Part shown: piece by piece, positions 45,466-55,608 of the stretch
How positions within the stretch are numbered: position 1 is the stretch's first letter
Layout: every line of letters begins with the position of its first letter
Source: an uncultured Desulfobulbus sp.
Lineage (GTDB): Bacteria; Desulfobacterota; Desulfobulbia; Desulfobulbales; Desulfobulbaceae
DNA length: 64,000 nt
Direction: 5' to 3'
Assembly (NCBI RefSeq): GCF_963664075.1
Contig: NZ_OY760916.1
Coordinates: 4,051,001-4,115,000 of the forward strand
Made by a program: the position numbers and the translations under genes
The notes under the pieces: generated by a model
The model's database searches: none
What the model was told of the DNA's origin: nothing
Seen by the model: only the letters and a program-made list of their open reading frames with translations

Positions 45466-46482
45466 TCAACGATCCTTCAGTCGCTTAAAGACGGCTATCG
45501 TCTCTGGATCTGAAAGATGTTCTTCTAATGCCTTACTGGTTTCACCAAGAAATTTTTCGAAATCACCTTCAGGAACTGTTTGAATGAAAGATTCTAATTT
45601 GTGATGTAACGCATCCCGGAAGCAGAAGTCGCGACTGGCCATTTTAATTCTCGCGCTTTCAAGAATAGGCTTCAGATAAGGGCTAGCTTCGGCCTCTCTC
45701 ATGATCTCGTCTAGCTCCTCGGGCAATAATTTTCTTCCCATTTTTTTAGAGCGCTCGGTTAATTCCTGAGCTAGGCCACTTTCAAAACTTGCTATGGCTT
45801 GGAGTACCTCTGCATACATGGTATTGCGGGGATTTTCCTTATCCACCAGTTTAAGGATTTTGCGGTACTCGTTTGCATTTTCTTTGAAAACAGCTTGATA
45901 GACTTTATTCGTGTAAAGACCATATTTGTGATTACCCATTTGAAGATAATCTTTCAGGGCATCGGTAAATAATCGGCGGTAGCTAAATTCCTGATAAGCT
46001 GCAGGTAAATATTCTTTATCTCGTTGATTGATATAGCGGGTGTGCCCACCGGTTCTTTCTGCTACAACATCAATAACTACGTCGAGAATTCTGCTTCTTA
46101 TTGCTCGTGCGCGTTCACTTTCCGTCACCAGCATAACGATGTTAAGAAGTGCTCTGAAGGAAAATATCCCCAGCACTGAGATTTTGGTACCGACATTGGT
46201 GTCGGTACCATACGCTAACTTGAAGTTTTTCAGTGATTTTCCTCGCAGAACCTGATAGCCATTTTGCTCTAGCTCTTTATTGTGACTCGCGAGATAGCGT
46301 TCAACCGTACGTTCATCAATTCCAACCAAATCAGCCACTTGAGTCTTTGTAAAAAAAAACTCGCCATCTACTTCTATCCCTGGAACCGCTAAATCCAAAC
46401 TTTCTATCACTTTTTCAATGGCATAGCGATTATTGAGGATATTCTGACGATCAGTTTTCGACGTGGTGAGATTTCTAGTCAT
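45466..46482 (-). CDS. HTH DNA-binding protein paired with Fic
   Basis: 338 residues from ATG 46482. An HTH near residues 45-75 reads FTKTQVADLVGIDERTVERYLASHNKEL; the rest is helical with repeated charged segments. I do not recognise a precise family. The tight pairing with a Doc-sized Fic protein suggests the antitoxin/regulator of a type II-like module, although it is much longer than Phd. The open frame extends upstream to 46590 into repeat copy C, an unlikely start. Confidence 0.7.
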   Translation of the reverse strand: MTRNLTTSKTDRQNILNNRYAIEKVIESLDLAVPGIEVDGEFFFTKTQVADLVGIDERTVERYLASHNKELEQNGYQVLRGKSLKNFKLAYGTDTNVGTKISVLGIFSFRALLNIVMLVTESERARAIRSRILDVVIDVVAERTGGHTRYINQRDKEYLPAAYQEFSYRRLFTDALKDYLQMGNHKYGLYTNKVYQAVFKENANEYRKILKLVDKENPRNTMYAEVLQAIASFESGLAQELTERSKKMGRKLLPEELDEIMREAEASPYLKPILESARIKMASRDFCFRDALHHKLESFIQTVPEGDFEKFLGETSKALEEHLSDPETIAVFKRLKDR

Positions 46483-46506
46483 AACTCCTGCCTTATCCGT
46501 TTGGCT

Positions 46507-46662
46507 GTAAGCGATCAAGGGGTACTCCCCTGAAGGAACTCGTATAATCAGAACTGTAGGCGGTTGCTGGGTGCCTTCGAAACTAGGCATTGGCCTGTGC
46601 AGCGTACGTCGGCACCCAAAAGGGCGATAACACCGCAGATTCGGTGCCCCGTAATCGCTTAC
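46507..46662 (+). repeat. IS66-type MITE, copy C
   Basis: 156 bp; ends GTAAGCGATCAAGGGG and CCCCGTAATCGCTTAC. No clear duplication (GTTTGGCT / CTTGCACG). It abuts the promoter side of the HTH-Fic operon, so it may carry or interfere with its promoter. Confidence 0.83.
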
Positions 46663-46847
46663 CTTGCACGAACCGGTGATCCTCCTTGTCTGTTCAAAGC
46701 GTTATCTGAACTTGCACGTATTGGCAAATACAATCTGATTTTGATAGGTGACGTAAACCGCTTCCATATCTTACGATGAAACGTTATTCTCAACCAGAAT
46801 AAGCTCTACCCCTCTTTTTTTTATTATCCAGCATCTCCACTCATCCA
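46663..46847. other. Upstream region of hsdM, no gene seen
   Basis: 185 bp between MITE copy C and hsdM, AT-rich in the last 80 bases. It should hold the restriction-operon promoter. Nothing else recognised. Confidence 0.45.
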
Positions 46848-49154
46848 ATGACACTAGCAACCAACAACCTCGCCGCCTATATCTGGTCACTGGCAGACCT
46901 GCTGCGCGGCGATTTTCGCCAGAGCCAATACGGCCGCATTATCCTCCCCTTTACGCTCCTGCGCCGCCTGGAGTCGGTGCTGGAAGAAAGTAAACCAGCC
47001 GTACTCGCCGCCTATGAGAAGGTGCAGCAGATGGAGCTGCCTGAGGAGGCCCAGGAAAAACTCCTCCTCAACGCCACCGGTGGGCTCTCCTTTTTCAATA
47101 CCTCACAGATGGATATGGGTAAGCTGGGGGAGTCCGGCATCAAAGCGAACCTTGAAGCCTACCTGCACAGTTTTTCCCGCGATGCCCGTGAAATTTTTGA
47201 ATACTTCAACTTCGCCGAGTTCATTGGTCAGCTCAGCGATGCCAACCTGCTGTACAAGGTGGTGCAGAAGGTGCGCACCACTGACCTCTCTCCCCGGGCG
47301 ATCTCCAACCACGAGATGGGTCTGGTCTTCGAGGAGTTGATCCGACGCTTTGCAGAGAGTTCCAACGACACCGCCGGTGAGCACTTCACCCCGCGCGACA
47401 TCGTCCGCCTCACCACCTCCCTGGTCTTTATCGAGGATGACGAGGCCCTCACCAAACCCGGCATCATCCGCACCATCTACGATCCCACTGCGGGAACCGG
47501 CGGGTTTCTCTCTGCGGGGATGGAGTATGTGCACGAGCTCAACCCCCAGGCGGTGATGCGGGCCTTCGGTCAGGAGCTCAACCCGGAGAGCTACGCCATC
47601 TGTAAGGCAGATATGCTCATCAAGGGCCAGGAGGTGAGCAACATCAAGTACGGCAACACCCTCTCCGGTGACCAGCTCTATGGCTCCAAATTTGACTATA
47701 TGCTCTCCAATCCCCCCTTTGGCGTGGACTGGAAAAAGATCGAAAAGGAGGTCAAAGACGAGCATGTCTTGAAAGGCTATGACGGCCGCTTTGGGCCTGG
47801 GCTGCCCAGGGTTTCAGACGGATCGCTGCTCTTTCTCTTGCACCTGATCAACAAGATGCGGGATGTTCCCGATGGGGGCAGCCGCATCGGTATCATTCTC
47901 AACGGATCACCGCTCTTTACTGGAGGGGCTGGCTCGGGAGAGTCGGAGATCCGCCGTTATATCCTGGAGTCGGACCTACTGGAGGCCATCGTCGCCCTGC
48001 CCACGGATATGTTCTACAACACCGGTATCGCCACCTATGTCTGGGTGCTGTCCAATAAAAAAGCCCCGGATCGCCGGGGCAAGGTCCAGCTGATCAACGG
48101 GGTCAACCTCTTCTCCAAGATGCGCAAATCCCTGGGGTCCAAGCGCAACATGATGGAGGAGGCTGATATGGCCCTCATCGTCCGCGCCTTTGGCGACTTC
48201 GCAGAGATTGAACCGCAGGAACTGGATAAACCCGCCGAACAGAAGAGCAACCGGGGACGGCAGTCGGCAAACGGAAACAGTACCCAGCCCCCAGCCAAGA
48301 CCTTTGCGAGCAAGATCTTTCACAGCCACGAGTTTGGTTATCGGCGCATCACTGTGGAACGGCCCTTGCGGATGTCCTACCAGTTCAATGATGAACAGAT
48401 AGCTGAGCTCCGTTTTGCCCCCAAACCGTTCAATGAGCCGATGCGCTGGATCTATGACGAATACGGCCAGGCCTGGACAGAAGAGAACTACGGCGATCTC
48501 ACTGATAAGGCGGACGAGATTCGTCGCCATATCAAAACACATTTTGAGAGCCTCAAGGAGAAGCAGATTAAAGAGCTTCTCAGCCCTAAACTCTGGCGTT
48601 CCCAGTTGGAACTTCTGGAGAAAGGCAACCTCCTGCAACACCATTTTGGCAGCGAGCAGCATGACGACATGAATCGTTTTGATACGGAACTCAAAAAAAG
48701 TGGTGTGAAGTTGGATGCCAAGGAAAAGAAGCAGATGCTTGCTGTGGTGAGCTGGAAAAACCCGGAGGCGGAGAAGCTCATCAAAAAGGTACATAAAAAG
48801 GTGGAGAGTGCCCCACTCTACGGACTGTTTGCAGTGAATGGCAAGGTGGTTGAGTATCAGCCGGACAGCGAGCTGCGCGATTACGAAAACATCCCGCTGG
48901 ATCCCTCACAGCCGGTCAACACGGTGAACGAAGCGTATTTCGGGCAGGAGGTGCTCCCCCATGTGCCGGAGGCCTGGATCGACTCCAGCAAACGGGATGC
49001 GCTCGACGGGGAGGTGGGGATCGTCGGCTATGAGATCCCGTTTAACCGCCATTTTTATGTGTACCAACCGCCCCGGGATCTGGCGGAGATCGACGCGGAT
49101 TTGGACCGGGTGAGCGCGGAGATTATGGAGTTGCTGCGGGAGGTGCGTCTGTGA
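46848..49154 (+). CDS. hsdM: Type I restriction-modification system, DNA methyltransferase subunit
   Basis: 768 residues, longer than classical HsdM (about 520) because of a C-terminal extension of roughly 250 residues. N-terminal helical domain ([31 protein letters not shown]), [12 protein letters not shown] motif [17 protein letters not shown], catalytic NPPF in [12 protein letters not shown]6-adenine methyltransferase. Stop and the hsdS ATG overlap by one base. The extension includes linked helices and [20 protein letters not shown]. Confidence 0.92.
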   Translation: MTLATNNLAAYIWSLADLLRGDFRQSQYGRIILPFTLLRRLESVLEESKPAVLAAYEKVQQMELPEEAQEKLLLNATGGLSFFNTSQMDMGKLGESGIKANLEAYLHSFSRDAREIFEYFNFAEFIGQLSDANLLYKVVQKVRTTDLSPRAISNHEMGLVFEELIRRFAESSNDTAGEHFTPRDIVRLTTSLVFIEDDEALTKPGIIRTIYDPTAGTGGFLSAGMEYVHELNPQAVMRAFGQELNPESYAICKADMLIKGQEVSNIKYGNTLSGDQLYGSKFDYMLSNPPFGVDWKKIEKEVKDEHVLKGYDGRFGPGLPRVSDGSLLFLLHLINKMRDVPDGGSRIGIILNGSPLFTGGAGSGESEIRRYILESDLLEAIVALPTDMFYNTGIATYVWVLSNKKAPDRRGKVQLINGVNLFSKMRKSLGSKRNMMEEADMALIVRAFGDFAEIEPQELDKPAEQKSNRGRQSANGNSTQPPAKTFASKIFHSHEFGYRRITVERPLRMSYQFNDEQIAELRFAPKPFNEPMRWIYDEYGQAWTEENYGDLTDKADEIRRHIKTHFESLKEKQIKELLSPKLWRSQLELLEKGNLLQHHFGSEQHDDMNRFDTELKKSGVKLDAKEKKQMLAVVSWKNPEAEKLIKKVHKKVESAPLYGLFAVNGKVVEYQPDSELRDYENIPLDPSQPVNTVNEAYFGQEVLPHVPEAWIDSSKRDALDGEVGIVGYEIPFNRHFYVYQPPRDLAEIDADLDRVSAEIMELLREVRL

Positions 49155-50530
49155 TGGAGGAGAGGTATCAGGCGTACCCGGAGTATAAGGATTCTGGGGT
49201 TGAGTGGTTGGGTTCAATACCACAACATTGGAAGGTAAATCGCATTAAGTTCGCAGCAACTCTGAATCCGTCAAAAAGTGAACTAGCCGACTTACCCAAC
49301 AATACCGAAGTCACATTCCTTCCGATGGAAGCAATAGGTGAGCACGGAGAGTTGGATCTTACTCGAACGAAAAATCTATTCGAAGTTTTCAACGGTTACA
49401 CCTATCTCCGGGAGGGAGATATTTGTATCGCTAAGATAACCCCTTGCTTTGAAAATGGAAAAGGTGCGATTCTTCGAGGATTGTCCAACAATGTGGCTTT
49501 TGCCACAACTGAGGTAATCCCCGTGCGATGTAAATCTCCAGAAGATGCTCCATATTTCTATTATCTCCTAACCTCCAATCCATTCAGGAGTATTGCTGAA
49601 GGAGCCATGTACGGCGCTGGCGGACAAAAGCGTGTATCTGATAGCTTTGTCGCTAACTATCATTTTTCGTTCCCGCCCCCAGAGGAACAAACCCAAATAG
49701 CCAACTTCCTCGACCACGAAACCGCCAAAATCGATAATCTGATCGAAAAACAGCAACAGCTCATCGGACTGCTCAAGGAAAAACGTCAGGCCGTGATCAG
49801 CCATGCCGTTACCAAGGGGCTCAATCCCGATGCGCCGATGAAAGACTCCGGGGTTGAATGGTTGGGGGAGGTGCCGGAGCATTGGGTGGTATGCCAGTTC
49901 AAATTTAACACCTTGGTGATGCAAACAGGGCCTTTTGGTAGCCAGTTGCATGCAGATGATTATGTACAGGATGGGGTTCCCTTGATTAATCCTGCACATA
50001 TCGTTGCTGGCCAAATTGTACCAGACCCCAAATGTTCAGTTGACGGAAAGACTCAACGGCGACTGGAAAGACATCAGTTGACTCCAGGTGACTTGATCCT
50101 GGCAAGAAGAGGAGAGTTAGGTCGCTGTGCTGTTATAAGGGATAATCAAGAAGGATGGTTATGCGGAACTGGTTCCTTGAAAGCAACCTTTTTACAAAAA
50201 CTTGCCCCTGATTACGGATTCATCCTGATAAGTTCTAATGGCGTAAAAGTGGAACTCTCACTTGAGTCCAAAGGATCTACGATGAATAACCTGAATACTG
50301 AAACTCTTGGGAGAGTCCGCGTACCTGTCCCCCCGATTAAAGAACAAAAGGCTATCCTTAAATATATTCAAGAGATAAATCAAAAATATGACACCATGGA
50401 AGAGCTAGCGCTGAGGCAAGTCATATTACTCCAAGAACGCCGAACCGCCCTCATCTCAGCAGCAGTAACCGGAAAAATCGACGTCCGCAACTGGCAGCCC
50501 ACCATATCCCAACAGCCCATCACGGAATAA
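49154..50530 (+). CDS. hsdS: Type I restriction specificity subunit
   Basis: 458 residues. Two target-recognition domains, each introduced by KDSGVEWLG (residues about 10 and 230) followed by a variable TRD, and each closed by a conserved coiled helix (QTQIANFLDHETAKIDNLIEKQQQLIGLLKEKRQAVISHAVTKG; AILKYIQEINQKYDTMEELALRQVILLQERRTALISAAVTGKI). This symmetric layout sets a bipartite recognition sequence. The GTG codon at 49151 is an alternative. Confidence 0.92.
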   Translation: MEERYQAYPEYKDSGVEWLGSIPQHWKVNRIKFAATLNPSKSELADLPNNTEVTFLPMEAIGEHGELDLTRTKNLFEVFNGYTYLREGDICIAKITPCFENGKGAILRGLSNNVAFATTEVIPVRCKSPEDAPYFYYLLTSNPFRSIAEGAMYGAGGQKRVSDSFVANYHFSFPPPEEQTQIANFLDHETAKIDNLIEKQQQLIGLLKEKRQAVISHAVTKGLNPDAPMKDSGVEWLGEVPEHWVVCQFKFNTLVMQTGPFGSQLHADDYVQDGVPLINPAHIVAGQIVPDPKCSVDGKTQRRLERHQLTPGDLILARRGELGRCAVIRDNQEGWLCGTGSLKATFLQKLAPDYGFILISSNGVKVELSLESKGSTMNNLNTETLGRVRVPVPPIKEQKAILKYIQEINQKYDTMEELALRQVILLQERRTALISAAVTGKIDVRNWQPTISQQPITE

Positions 50531-50533
50531 TCC

Positions 50534-53500
50534 ATGCCCCCTGACCAAGCCGCCGAAACCGTCTTCCAAAACGATATTATCCAGCAGCTTCTTGCCAATG
50601 GCTGGCTCCTCGGCAGCCCGGCACAGTACAACCGGGAGCTGGCCCTCTACCCGGACGATCTGCTCGGCTTTGTTCAGGACACCCAGGCGGCCCAATGGCA
50701 AAGGTACTGCACCATCTACCCACAGGCCCCTGAAACACAGCTCCTCAAGAAGGTAGCTGCCCAACTCGACAAGGCCGATCCCAACGCGGCGGACAGGGAG
50801 CTGCGCACCTTCGGCACCCTGGGAGTGCTCCGCCATGAGCTGCGGGACCGGGGGGCTCGCTTTTCCCTCTGTCAGTTCCGGCCGGAACATGAGCTCAACC
50901 CGGAGACGCTGGAACGGTATGGTCAGAACCGGCTGCGCGTGGTGCCGGAGCTGGTCTACTCCCCCTGGGCCACCGAGGAACAACTCGCTGAGACGGGCAC
51001 TAAGGCCAAGGCCTGGCGCATCGACCTGGTGCTGTTCGTCAACGGCATCCCGGTGGCCACCATGGAGCTGAAGTCCGAGTTCAAACAGGCGGTTCAAAAC
51101 GCGATCAAACAGTACAAAACCACCCGTTTTGCCATCGACCCGCAGACCAAGAAGCGGGAACCGCTGCTCAGCTTCAAACGCGGCGCCCTGGTCCACTTTG
51201 CGGTCAGCCAGTACGAGGTCTATATGACCACCCGGCTGGCGGGTGCGGAGACCTTTTTTCTCCCCTTCAACCGTGGCACCAAAGAGGGAGGTGCGGGCAA
51301 CGATGTACCTGCCGACACAAACCGCTACGCCACCGACTACCTGTGGAATGAGGTCCTGCTGCCGGACAACCTGCTCACCATCCTTGGCCGCTATATCCAC
51401 CTGCAGATTGAGGAGAAGGAGGAGTGGGACGGCACCAAGATCCGCAAAGAGACCATGATTTTCCCGCGCTATCACCAGTGGGACGTGGTCAACCGGCTGA
51501 TCGAGGCGGCTAGCAAAGAGGGGAGCGGGCAAAAATATCTGATCCAGCACAGCGCCGGTTCCGGCAAGTCCAACTCCATCGGCTGGACCGCGCACCAGCT
51601 CTCTGGCCTGCATACAGACAATGGCGATAAACTGTTTCACTCGGTGATCATCGTCACCGACCGCAACGTGCTCGATGCCCAGCTCCAGGACACCATCTAC
51701 CAGTTCGAGCATCAGGATGGCGTCGTCGGCAGGATTAACCGGGATGAAGGCGAGGGCTCCAAGTCCGATCAGCTGGCGGCAGCGCTTACCAACTCCCAGC
51801 CGATCATCATTGTTACCATCCAGACCTTTCCCCATGTGCTCAAGGCGATCGAGGCGGATGTCAACCTCAAGGCGCGGCGTTATGCGGTCATTGCCGATGA
51901 GGCCCACTCCTCCCAGACCGGCTCCACGGCAAGGCAACTCAAGGAGGTCCTGCAGCTCACGCCCCAGGAAAACGGAGAACAGGAGCTAACCAGTGAGGAC
52001 CTGCTCGATGCTGCGGTGGCCTCCCGCCGAGCCAACGCCAACCTGAGCTATTTCGCCTTTACCGCCACCCCGAAAACCAAGACCCTGGAGCTGTTCGGCA
52101 GGCTGCCAAATCCGGAGCTGCAGCCATCCAAAAAAAACAAACCGCAGCCTTTCCATGTCTACACCATGCGCCAGGCGATTGAGGAAGGTTTTATTCTCGA
52201 CGTACTCCGCAACTACACCAACTACAAGGTGGCCTACAACCTGGCGATGAAGATGCAGGCCAGTGATGAGGAGGTGGAGAGCAAGAAGGCCCGGGTCAAG
52301 TTGAACCAGTGGGTCAAGCTCCATGACTACAACATCGCCCAGAAGGTGCAGGTGATTATCGAGCACTTTAAGGATAACGTCATGGGGTTGTTGGCTGGTC
52401 AGGCCAAGGCGATGGTGGTGACCGGCTCGCGCAAGGAGGCGGTCCGCTACAAACTCGGCTTTGACACGTATTTGCATGACAAGGGTTATACGAATATTCA
52501 GGCCCTGGTCGCTTTTTCCGGCGAGGTCAACTTTAATGAGAACGATCCCAATGCAGAGGGGCTCCTGGGGGAAAAGTTCACCGAGACCAGCGCCAAAATG
52601 AATCCTGGCCTCAAGGGGCGTGACATGCACAAGGCCTTTGACGGTAACGACTATCAGGTAATGATCGTCGCCAATAAATTCCAGACCGGCTTTGATCAAC
52701 CCAAGCTCTGTGCCATGTACGTGGACAAGAAGCTGGGTGGCGTTGAATGCGTGCAGACCCTTTCCCGCCTCAACCGTACCTATCCCGGCAAGGCCGAGAG
52801 CGGCACCTTTGTGCTCGATTTCTACAACGACTCCCAGGAAATCCTCGACTCTTTTCAGCCGTACTACCAGACGGCGGAACTCGCCGATGTTTCTGACCCG
52901 GATTTGATTTTTGATCTCTTTGAGAAGCTCCGTGCAGCTGGCATCTTCCTCTGGCAGGAAGTTGAACAGTTCTGTTCCACCTTCCTGCAAAAGAGCAAGA
53001 GCAGCGCCGCCTTGGCAAATATCTGCAAACCCGCGGTGGAACGATGGCAGAAACGGTACAAGTCCGCCATTGAGGCCTACAAAGAGGCCAAAGAGATGTT
53101 TGAACGGTGCAAGAAGGCCGCTGACCCGGTTCTCATCGCCAACGCAGAGAACGCATTAAAAGAGTGCAAAAAGGAAAAAGACAACCTGGAGATCTTTAAA
53201 AAGGACCTGGGGAGTTTTGTTCGATTGTATGAGTTCATGTCGCAGATCGTCGACTACAACGATAAAGGCTTGGAGAAACTCAGCCTCTATGCCCGCCACC
53301 TACGGCCCCTGTTGCGGGAGACGGTTGAGGATGAGGCCGATATTGATCTGCATGGTGTGATGCTCAGCCACTACCGGCTCTCAAAGATAAAGCAGCAGAA
53401 CCTGAAACTTGCAGAAAATAGCAGTGACTATCAGCTGGAACCTGGGGAGGGGCTGGGGACGGCCAAACCTCGTGATCGTCAGGAAGAACTGATCTCCCAG

Positions 53501-53794
53501 ATTATTGCCCGTTTGAATGAACTGTTTATCACCGATGGCTTGACTGACCAGGATCTTGTCAACTACGCCTATACCATTCGTGATAAGGTGCGGGAAAACG
53601 AATTGGTGATGCTGCAGATCGCCAATAATTCGCCGGAGCAGGCCATGCTGGGGGATTTTCCCAAGGCCGTGGACGATGCCATATTAGGCAGCAACGAGGC
53701 GCATCAAAACCAGATGCTGCAGCTGCTCGCCGATCCCCGTAAAGCAGCAGGGTTCGCCCGGGTGGTGTTTGACCTGCTGCAGATGGCGAAGTGA
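50534..53794 (+). CDS. hsdR: Type I restriction endonuclease subunit
   Basis: 1086 residues. N-terminal PD-(D/E)xK nuclease with IDLVLFVNGIPVATMELKSEFKQA, superfamily 2 motor with Walker A HSAGSGKSNSIGW, IADEAHSSQ (DEAH box) and FAFTATPKTKTLELFG, then helical C-terminus. Translocates and cuts unmodified DNA. No stops or frameshifts, so the system should be functional. Start three bases after hsdS. Confidence 0.94.
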   Translation: MPPDQAAETVFQNDIIQQLLANGWLLGSPAQYNRELALYPDDLLGFVQDTQAAQWQRYCTIYPQAPETQLLKKVAAQLDKADPNAADRELRTFGTLGVLRHELRDRGARFSLCQFRPEHELNPETLERYGQNRLRVVPELVYSPWATEEQLAETGTKAKAWRIDLVLFVNGIPVATMELKSEFKQAVQNAIKQYKTTRFAIDPQTKKREPLLSFKRGALVHFAVSQYEVYMTTRLAGAETFFLPFNRGTKEGGAGNDVPADTNRYATDYLWNEVLLPDNLLTILGRYIHLQIEEKEEWDGTKIRKETMIFPRYHQWDVVNRLIEAASKEGSGQKYLIQHSAGSGKSNSIGWTAHQLSGLHTDNGDKLFHSVIIVTDRNVLDAQLQDTIYQFEHQDGVVGRINRDEGEGSKSDQLAAALTNSQPIIIVTIQTFPHVLKAIEADVNLKARRYAVIADEAHSSQTGSTARQLKEVLQLTPQENGEQELTSEDLLDAAVASRRANANLSYFAFTATPKTKTLELFGRLPNPELQPSKKNKPQPFHVYTMRQAIEEGFILDVLRNYTNYKVAYNLAMKMQASDEEVESKKARVKLNQWVKLHDYNIAQKVQVIIEHFKDNVMGLLAGQAKAMVVTGSRKEAVRYKLGFDTYLHDKGYTNIQALVAFSGEVNFNENDPNAEGLLGEKFTETSAKMNPGLKGRDMHKAFDGNDYQVMIVANKFQTGFDQPKLCAMYVDKKLGGVECVQTLSRLNRTYPGKAESGTFVLDFYNDSQEILDSFQPYYQTAELADVSDPDLIFDLFEKLRAAGIFLWQEVEQFCSTFLQKSKSSAALANICKPAVERWQKRYKSAIEAYKEAKEMFERCKKAADPVLIANAENALKECKKEKDNLEIFKKDLGSFVRLYEFMSQIVDYNDKGLEKLSLYARHLRPLLRETVEDEADIDLHGVMLSHYRLSKIKQQNLKLAENSSDYQLEPGEGLGTAKPRDRQEELISQIIARLNELFITDGLTDQDLVNYAYTIRDKVRENELVMLQIANNSPEQAMLGDFPKAVDDAILGSNEAHQNQMLQLLADPRKAAGFARVVFDLLQMAK

Positions 53795-53844
53795 GGCCCA
53801 AGGTGGGGGAAAAATGTTGAGAATACGGTTCGATATTAAGGTGT

Positions 53845-54447
53845 TTATTGGCACCTGGTGAATAGACTGAAAACGTAGGTTGATGCTATACCAGCTACAA
53901 AACCAACGACAAGGCTAATCCATGTTGTTTTGCACCAAAGGTAGACTGTCCTTTTTTTTGCCCAATCGATGCTCTGATTATCCTTGAGGTACTTTTCAAG
54001 AAAATCGTTAATGCTAATTGATGTCTGATCCCACAGTTGAAACGCTTCATCTGGCCCCTCTTGCCCTTCTGACAGCCTAGCTTGCGTCCCCAATTGTCGT
54101 ATATTAAGCCTATCCCTCTGATATTCAGAGTAAAACCTTCCATTATCAATTAGTGTTAAATCAACCCTGTTAAGCTTAGTGACATCTCTATTGAAATATT
54201 TCAACTTCAATTTGTAAGCATCAAGAGCACCTCGTTTGAGGTGAGCACATGCTTTTTGTGCCTCTTGAGATTCAGGGTGATTGTCAACGTAAATACGCCG
54301 TAGATGATCAAACGCTGCGTGAATTTCGAAAAGCAACTCTACTGGAAGAGCGTTATTTGTCGCTTCTATTTCACAGTAAAGTGGCTTGACGTAATCAACA
54401 TAAAACGCAAAAACGTCTTTGACCTGAGTTTCTTTCTCAGTGACCAT
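53845..54447 (-). CDS. Unknown protein with C-terminal membrane anchor
   Basis: 200 residues. Residues 1-170 are soluble, charged and helical (LFEIHAAFDHLRRIYVDNHPESQEAQKACAHLKRGALDAYKLKLKYF); the last 25 are one membrane helix (TTWISLVVGFVAGIASTYVFSLF). I do not recognise the family. The ATG directly follows the TAA of the 77-residue gene. AT-rich, convergent with hsdR. A tail-anchored effector in a two-gene defence unit is possible but unproven. Confidence 0.7.
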   Translation of the reverse strand: MVTEKETQVKDVFAFYVDYVKPLYCEIEATNNALPVELLFEIHAAFDHLRRIYVDNHPESQEAQKACAHLKRGALDAYKLKLKYFNRDVTKLNRVDLTLIDNGRFYSEYQRDRLNIRQLGTQARLSEGQEGPDEAFQLWDQTSISINDFLEKYLKDNQSIDWAKKRTVYLWCKTTWISLVVGFVAGIASTYVFSLFTRCQ

Positions 54448-54681
54448 TTATAGCCCGAGAATTTTATCTATTGCTCGGTTTATATTTGAAGAACTGATAA
54501 GATTGTCGCGCAAGACATTGCCGCGACCAATAAAAGGAAATTCGGTTATGATTTTGAATGGCTTACCGATTTTTTTGGTAAGATGCTCGCGGATTTCTTC
54601 CGGGGACAGATCTCTGATTTCTTTTGGCGTAAGGCCGGTTTTACGAGAAATCCCAGCCATTATCTTCTCATTCAGAGGCAT
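54448..54681 (-). CDS. Small unknown protein, partner of the tail-anchored protein
   Basis: 77 residues from the ATG at 54681, which has AAGGAG six bases upstream. ISRKTGLTPKEIRDLSPEEIREHLTKKIGKPFKI looks like a small helical domain, then GRGNVLRDNLISSSNINRAIDKIL. No recognised family. Its stop touches the start of the next gene, so the pair is coupled. Confidence 0.68.
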   Translation of the reverse strand: MPLNEKIMAGISRKTGLTPKEIRDLSPEEIREHLTKKIGKPFKIITEFPFIGRGNVLRDNLISSSNINRAIDKILGL

Positions 54682-55067
54682 ATTAAACTCCTTATTATAG
54701 ATAACGATGGATGACTCTAATTTTGACCGCTCATTGCCGTGCAAATAAAAAATAATAACTATTTCCCATGCAACCAACCCCTCAAAGGGTGGGGGAAGAC
54801 AAAAACTAAAAATTTTTGCCGTACAATATTATCCAGCTTTTGTCAACAACAATTGAACAATCCCAACTATCCGAAATTCGCAGAAAAATAACAATAATTT
54901 TCCACTTGACAAGGTTACAAGCTAGCTCAACTAAATGCAATTAGTCCTTGTTTACATTACATTTTATTCAATTTTCAATATCATTCTAATTGTTTTTGCA
55001 AAATGCAATGGTTGTTCAATTCGATCATCCCTAAGTGTACAACTTTCTTGCTATAAGTTCCTCCAGC
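54682..55067. other. AT-rich region upstream of the two-gene unit, no gene seen
   Basis: Nearly 390 bp, very AT-rich, stops in all frames. It must contain the promoter of the two-gene operon on the minus strand. No RNA gene was recognised. Confidence 0.5.
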
Positions 55068-55117
55068 GTAAGCGATCAGGGGGGCAATCACTGAAAGAAC
55101 TCGTGTGATCGAAACTG
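55068..55117 (+). repeat. IS66-type MITE, truncated copy D
   Basis: The first 50 bases of the repeat family (GTAAGCGATCAGGGGGG, then GAACTCGTGTGATCGAAACTG as in B and C), after which the match ends. No right end is found. Lies just upstream of the tRNA-Arg 3' side. Confidence 0.75.
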
Positions 55118-55265
55118 GTGTTCAAGACGAGATATGGTCAATGGTGGAAGACATGAAAGAACCGGAAGCCGAACATTGAGGGGCTTTCTTATTTTGAACT
55201 GCGCCGAAAGTGCACTAAAAACGAAAAAAGCACTCAACCCAAAACGGCTAAATGCTTGATATAAC

Positions 55266-55342
55266 TGGTACGCCCGGAGGGATTCGAACCCCCGACACCC
55301 GGATTCGAAGTCCGGTGCTCTATCCAGCTGAGCTACGGGCGC
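55266..55342 (-). tRNA. tRNA-Arg(UCG)
   Basis: 77 nt with encoded CCA. Acceptor GCGCCCG with CGGGCGT (a G-U wobble at pair 1-72), D arm GCTCAGCTGGATAGAGC, anticodon loop CTTCGAA giving TCG, T arm GGGGGTTCGAATCCCTC. Confidence 0.95.
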
Positions 55343-55608
55343 AGCGCGATCTTGAATGTGTAAAGAAAATCTATATTACCCGGAAACCAGAGCAGGCGTC
55401 AACCTTGCACAGCAACGGGCAACAAAATAGTTTTTGATTACCCTCAATGCTCAGCGAGAAAAAAGAGATCTCCTTTTGGTCGAGATGACTCCCGGGAAGT
55501 ACCGCACGCCATCGTTGTGCCGGCTACCTCGGTGTCTTCCCGAACGCATGTGAGGGATCTCGCTGTTTGTATCCGACAGCTGAGTTTCAGTGGTAATCAA
55601 AAAATAGT

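Noticed and set aside
44786-46662. Composite transposon formed by repeat copies B and C
   Set aside because: No matching octamers at the outer ends (GAGATGAA before B, CTTGCACG after C), so a single transposition is not supported; kept only as a bracketed module.
47976-48794. Open frame of 272 codons on the minus strand
   Set aside because: Antisense to hsdM, with no domain signature.
50456-51937. Open frame of 493 codons on the minus strand
   Set aside because: It lies opposite hsdS/hsdR, has no family resemblance, and its length is explained by GC-rich codon use of the real gene.
55123-55182. Short frame reading VQDEIWSMVEDMKEPEAEH
   Set aside because: Only about 20 codons after the end of repeat copy D, without start or ribosome site; could be a gene remnant but cannot be supported.
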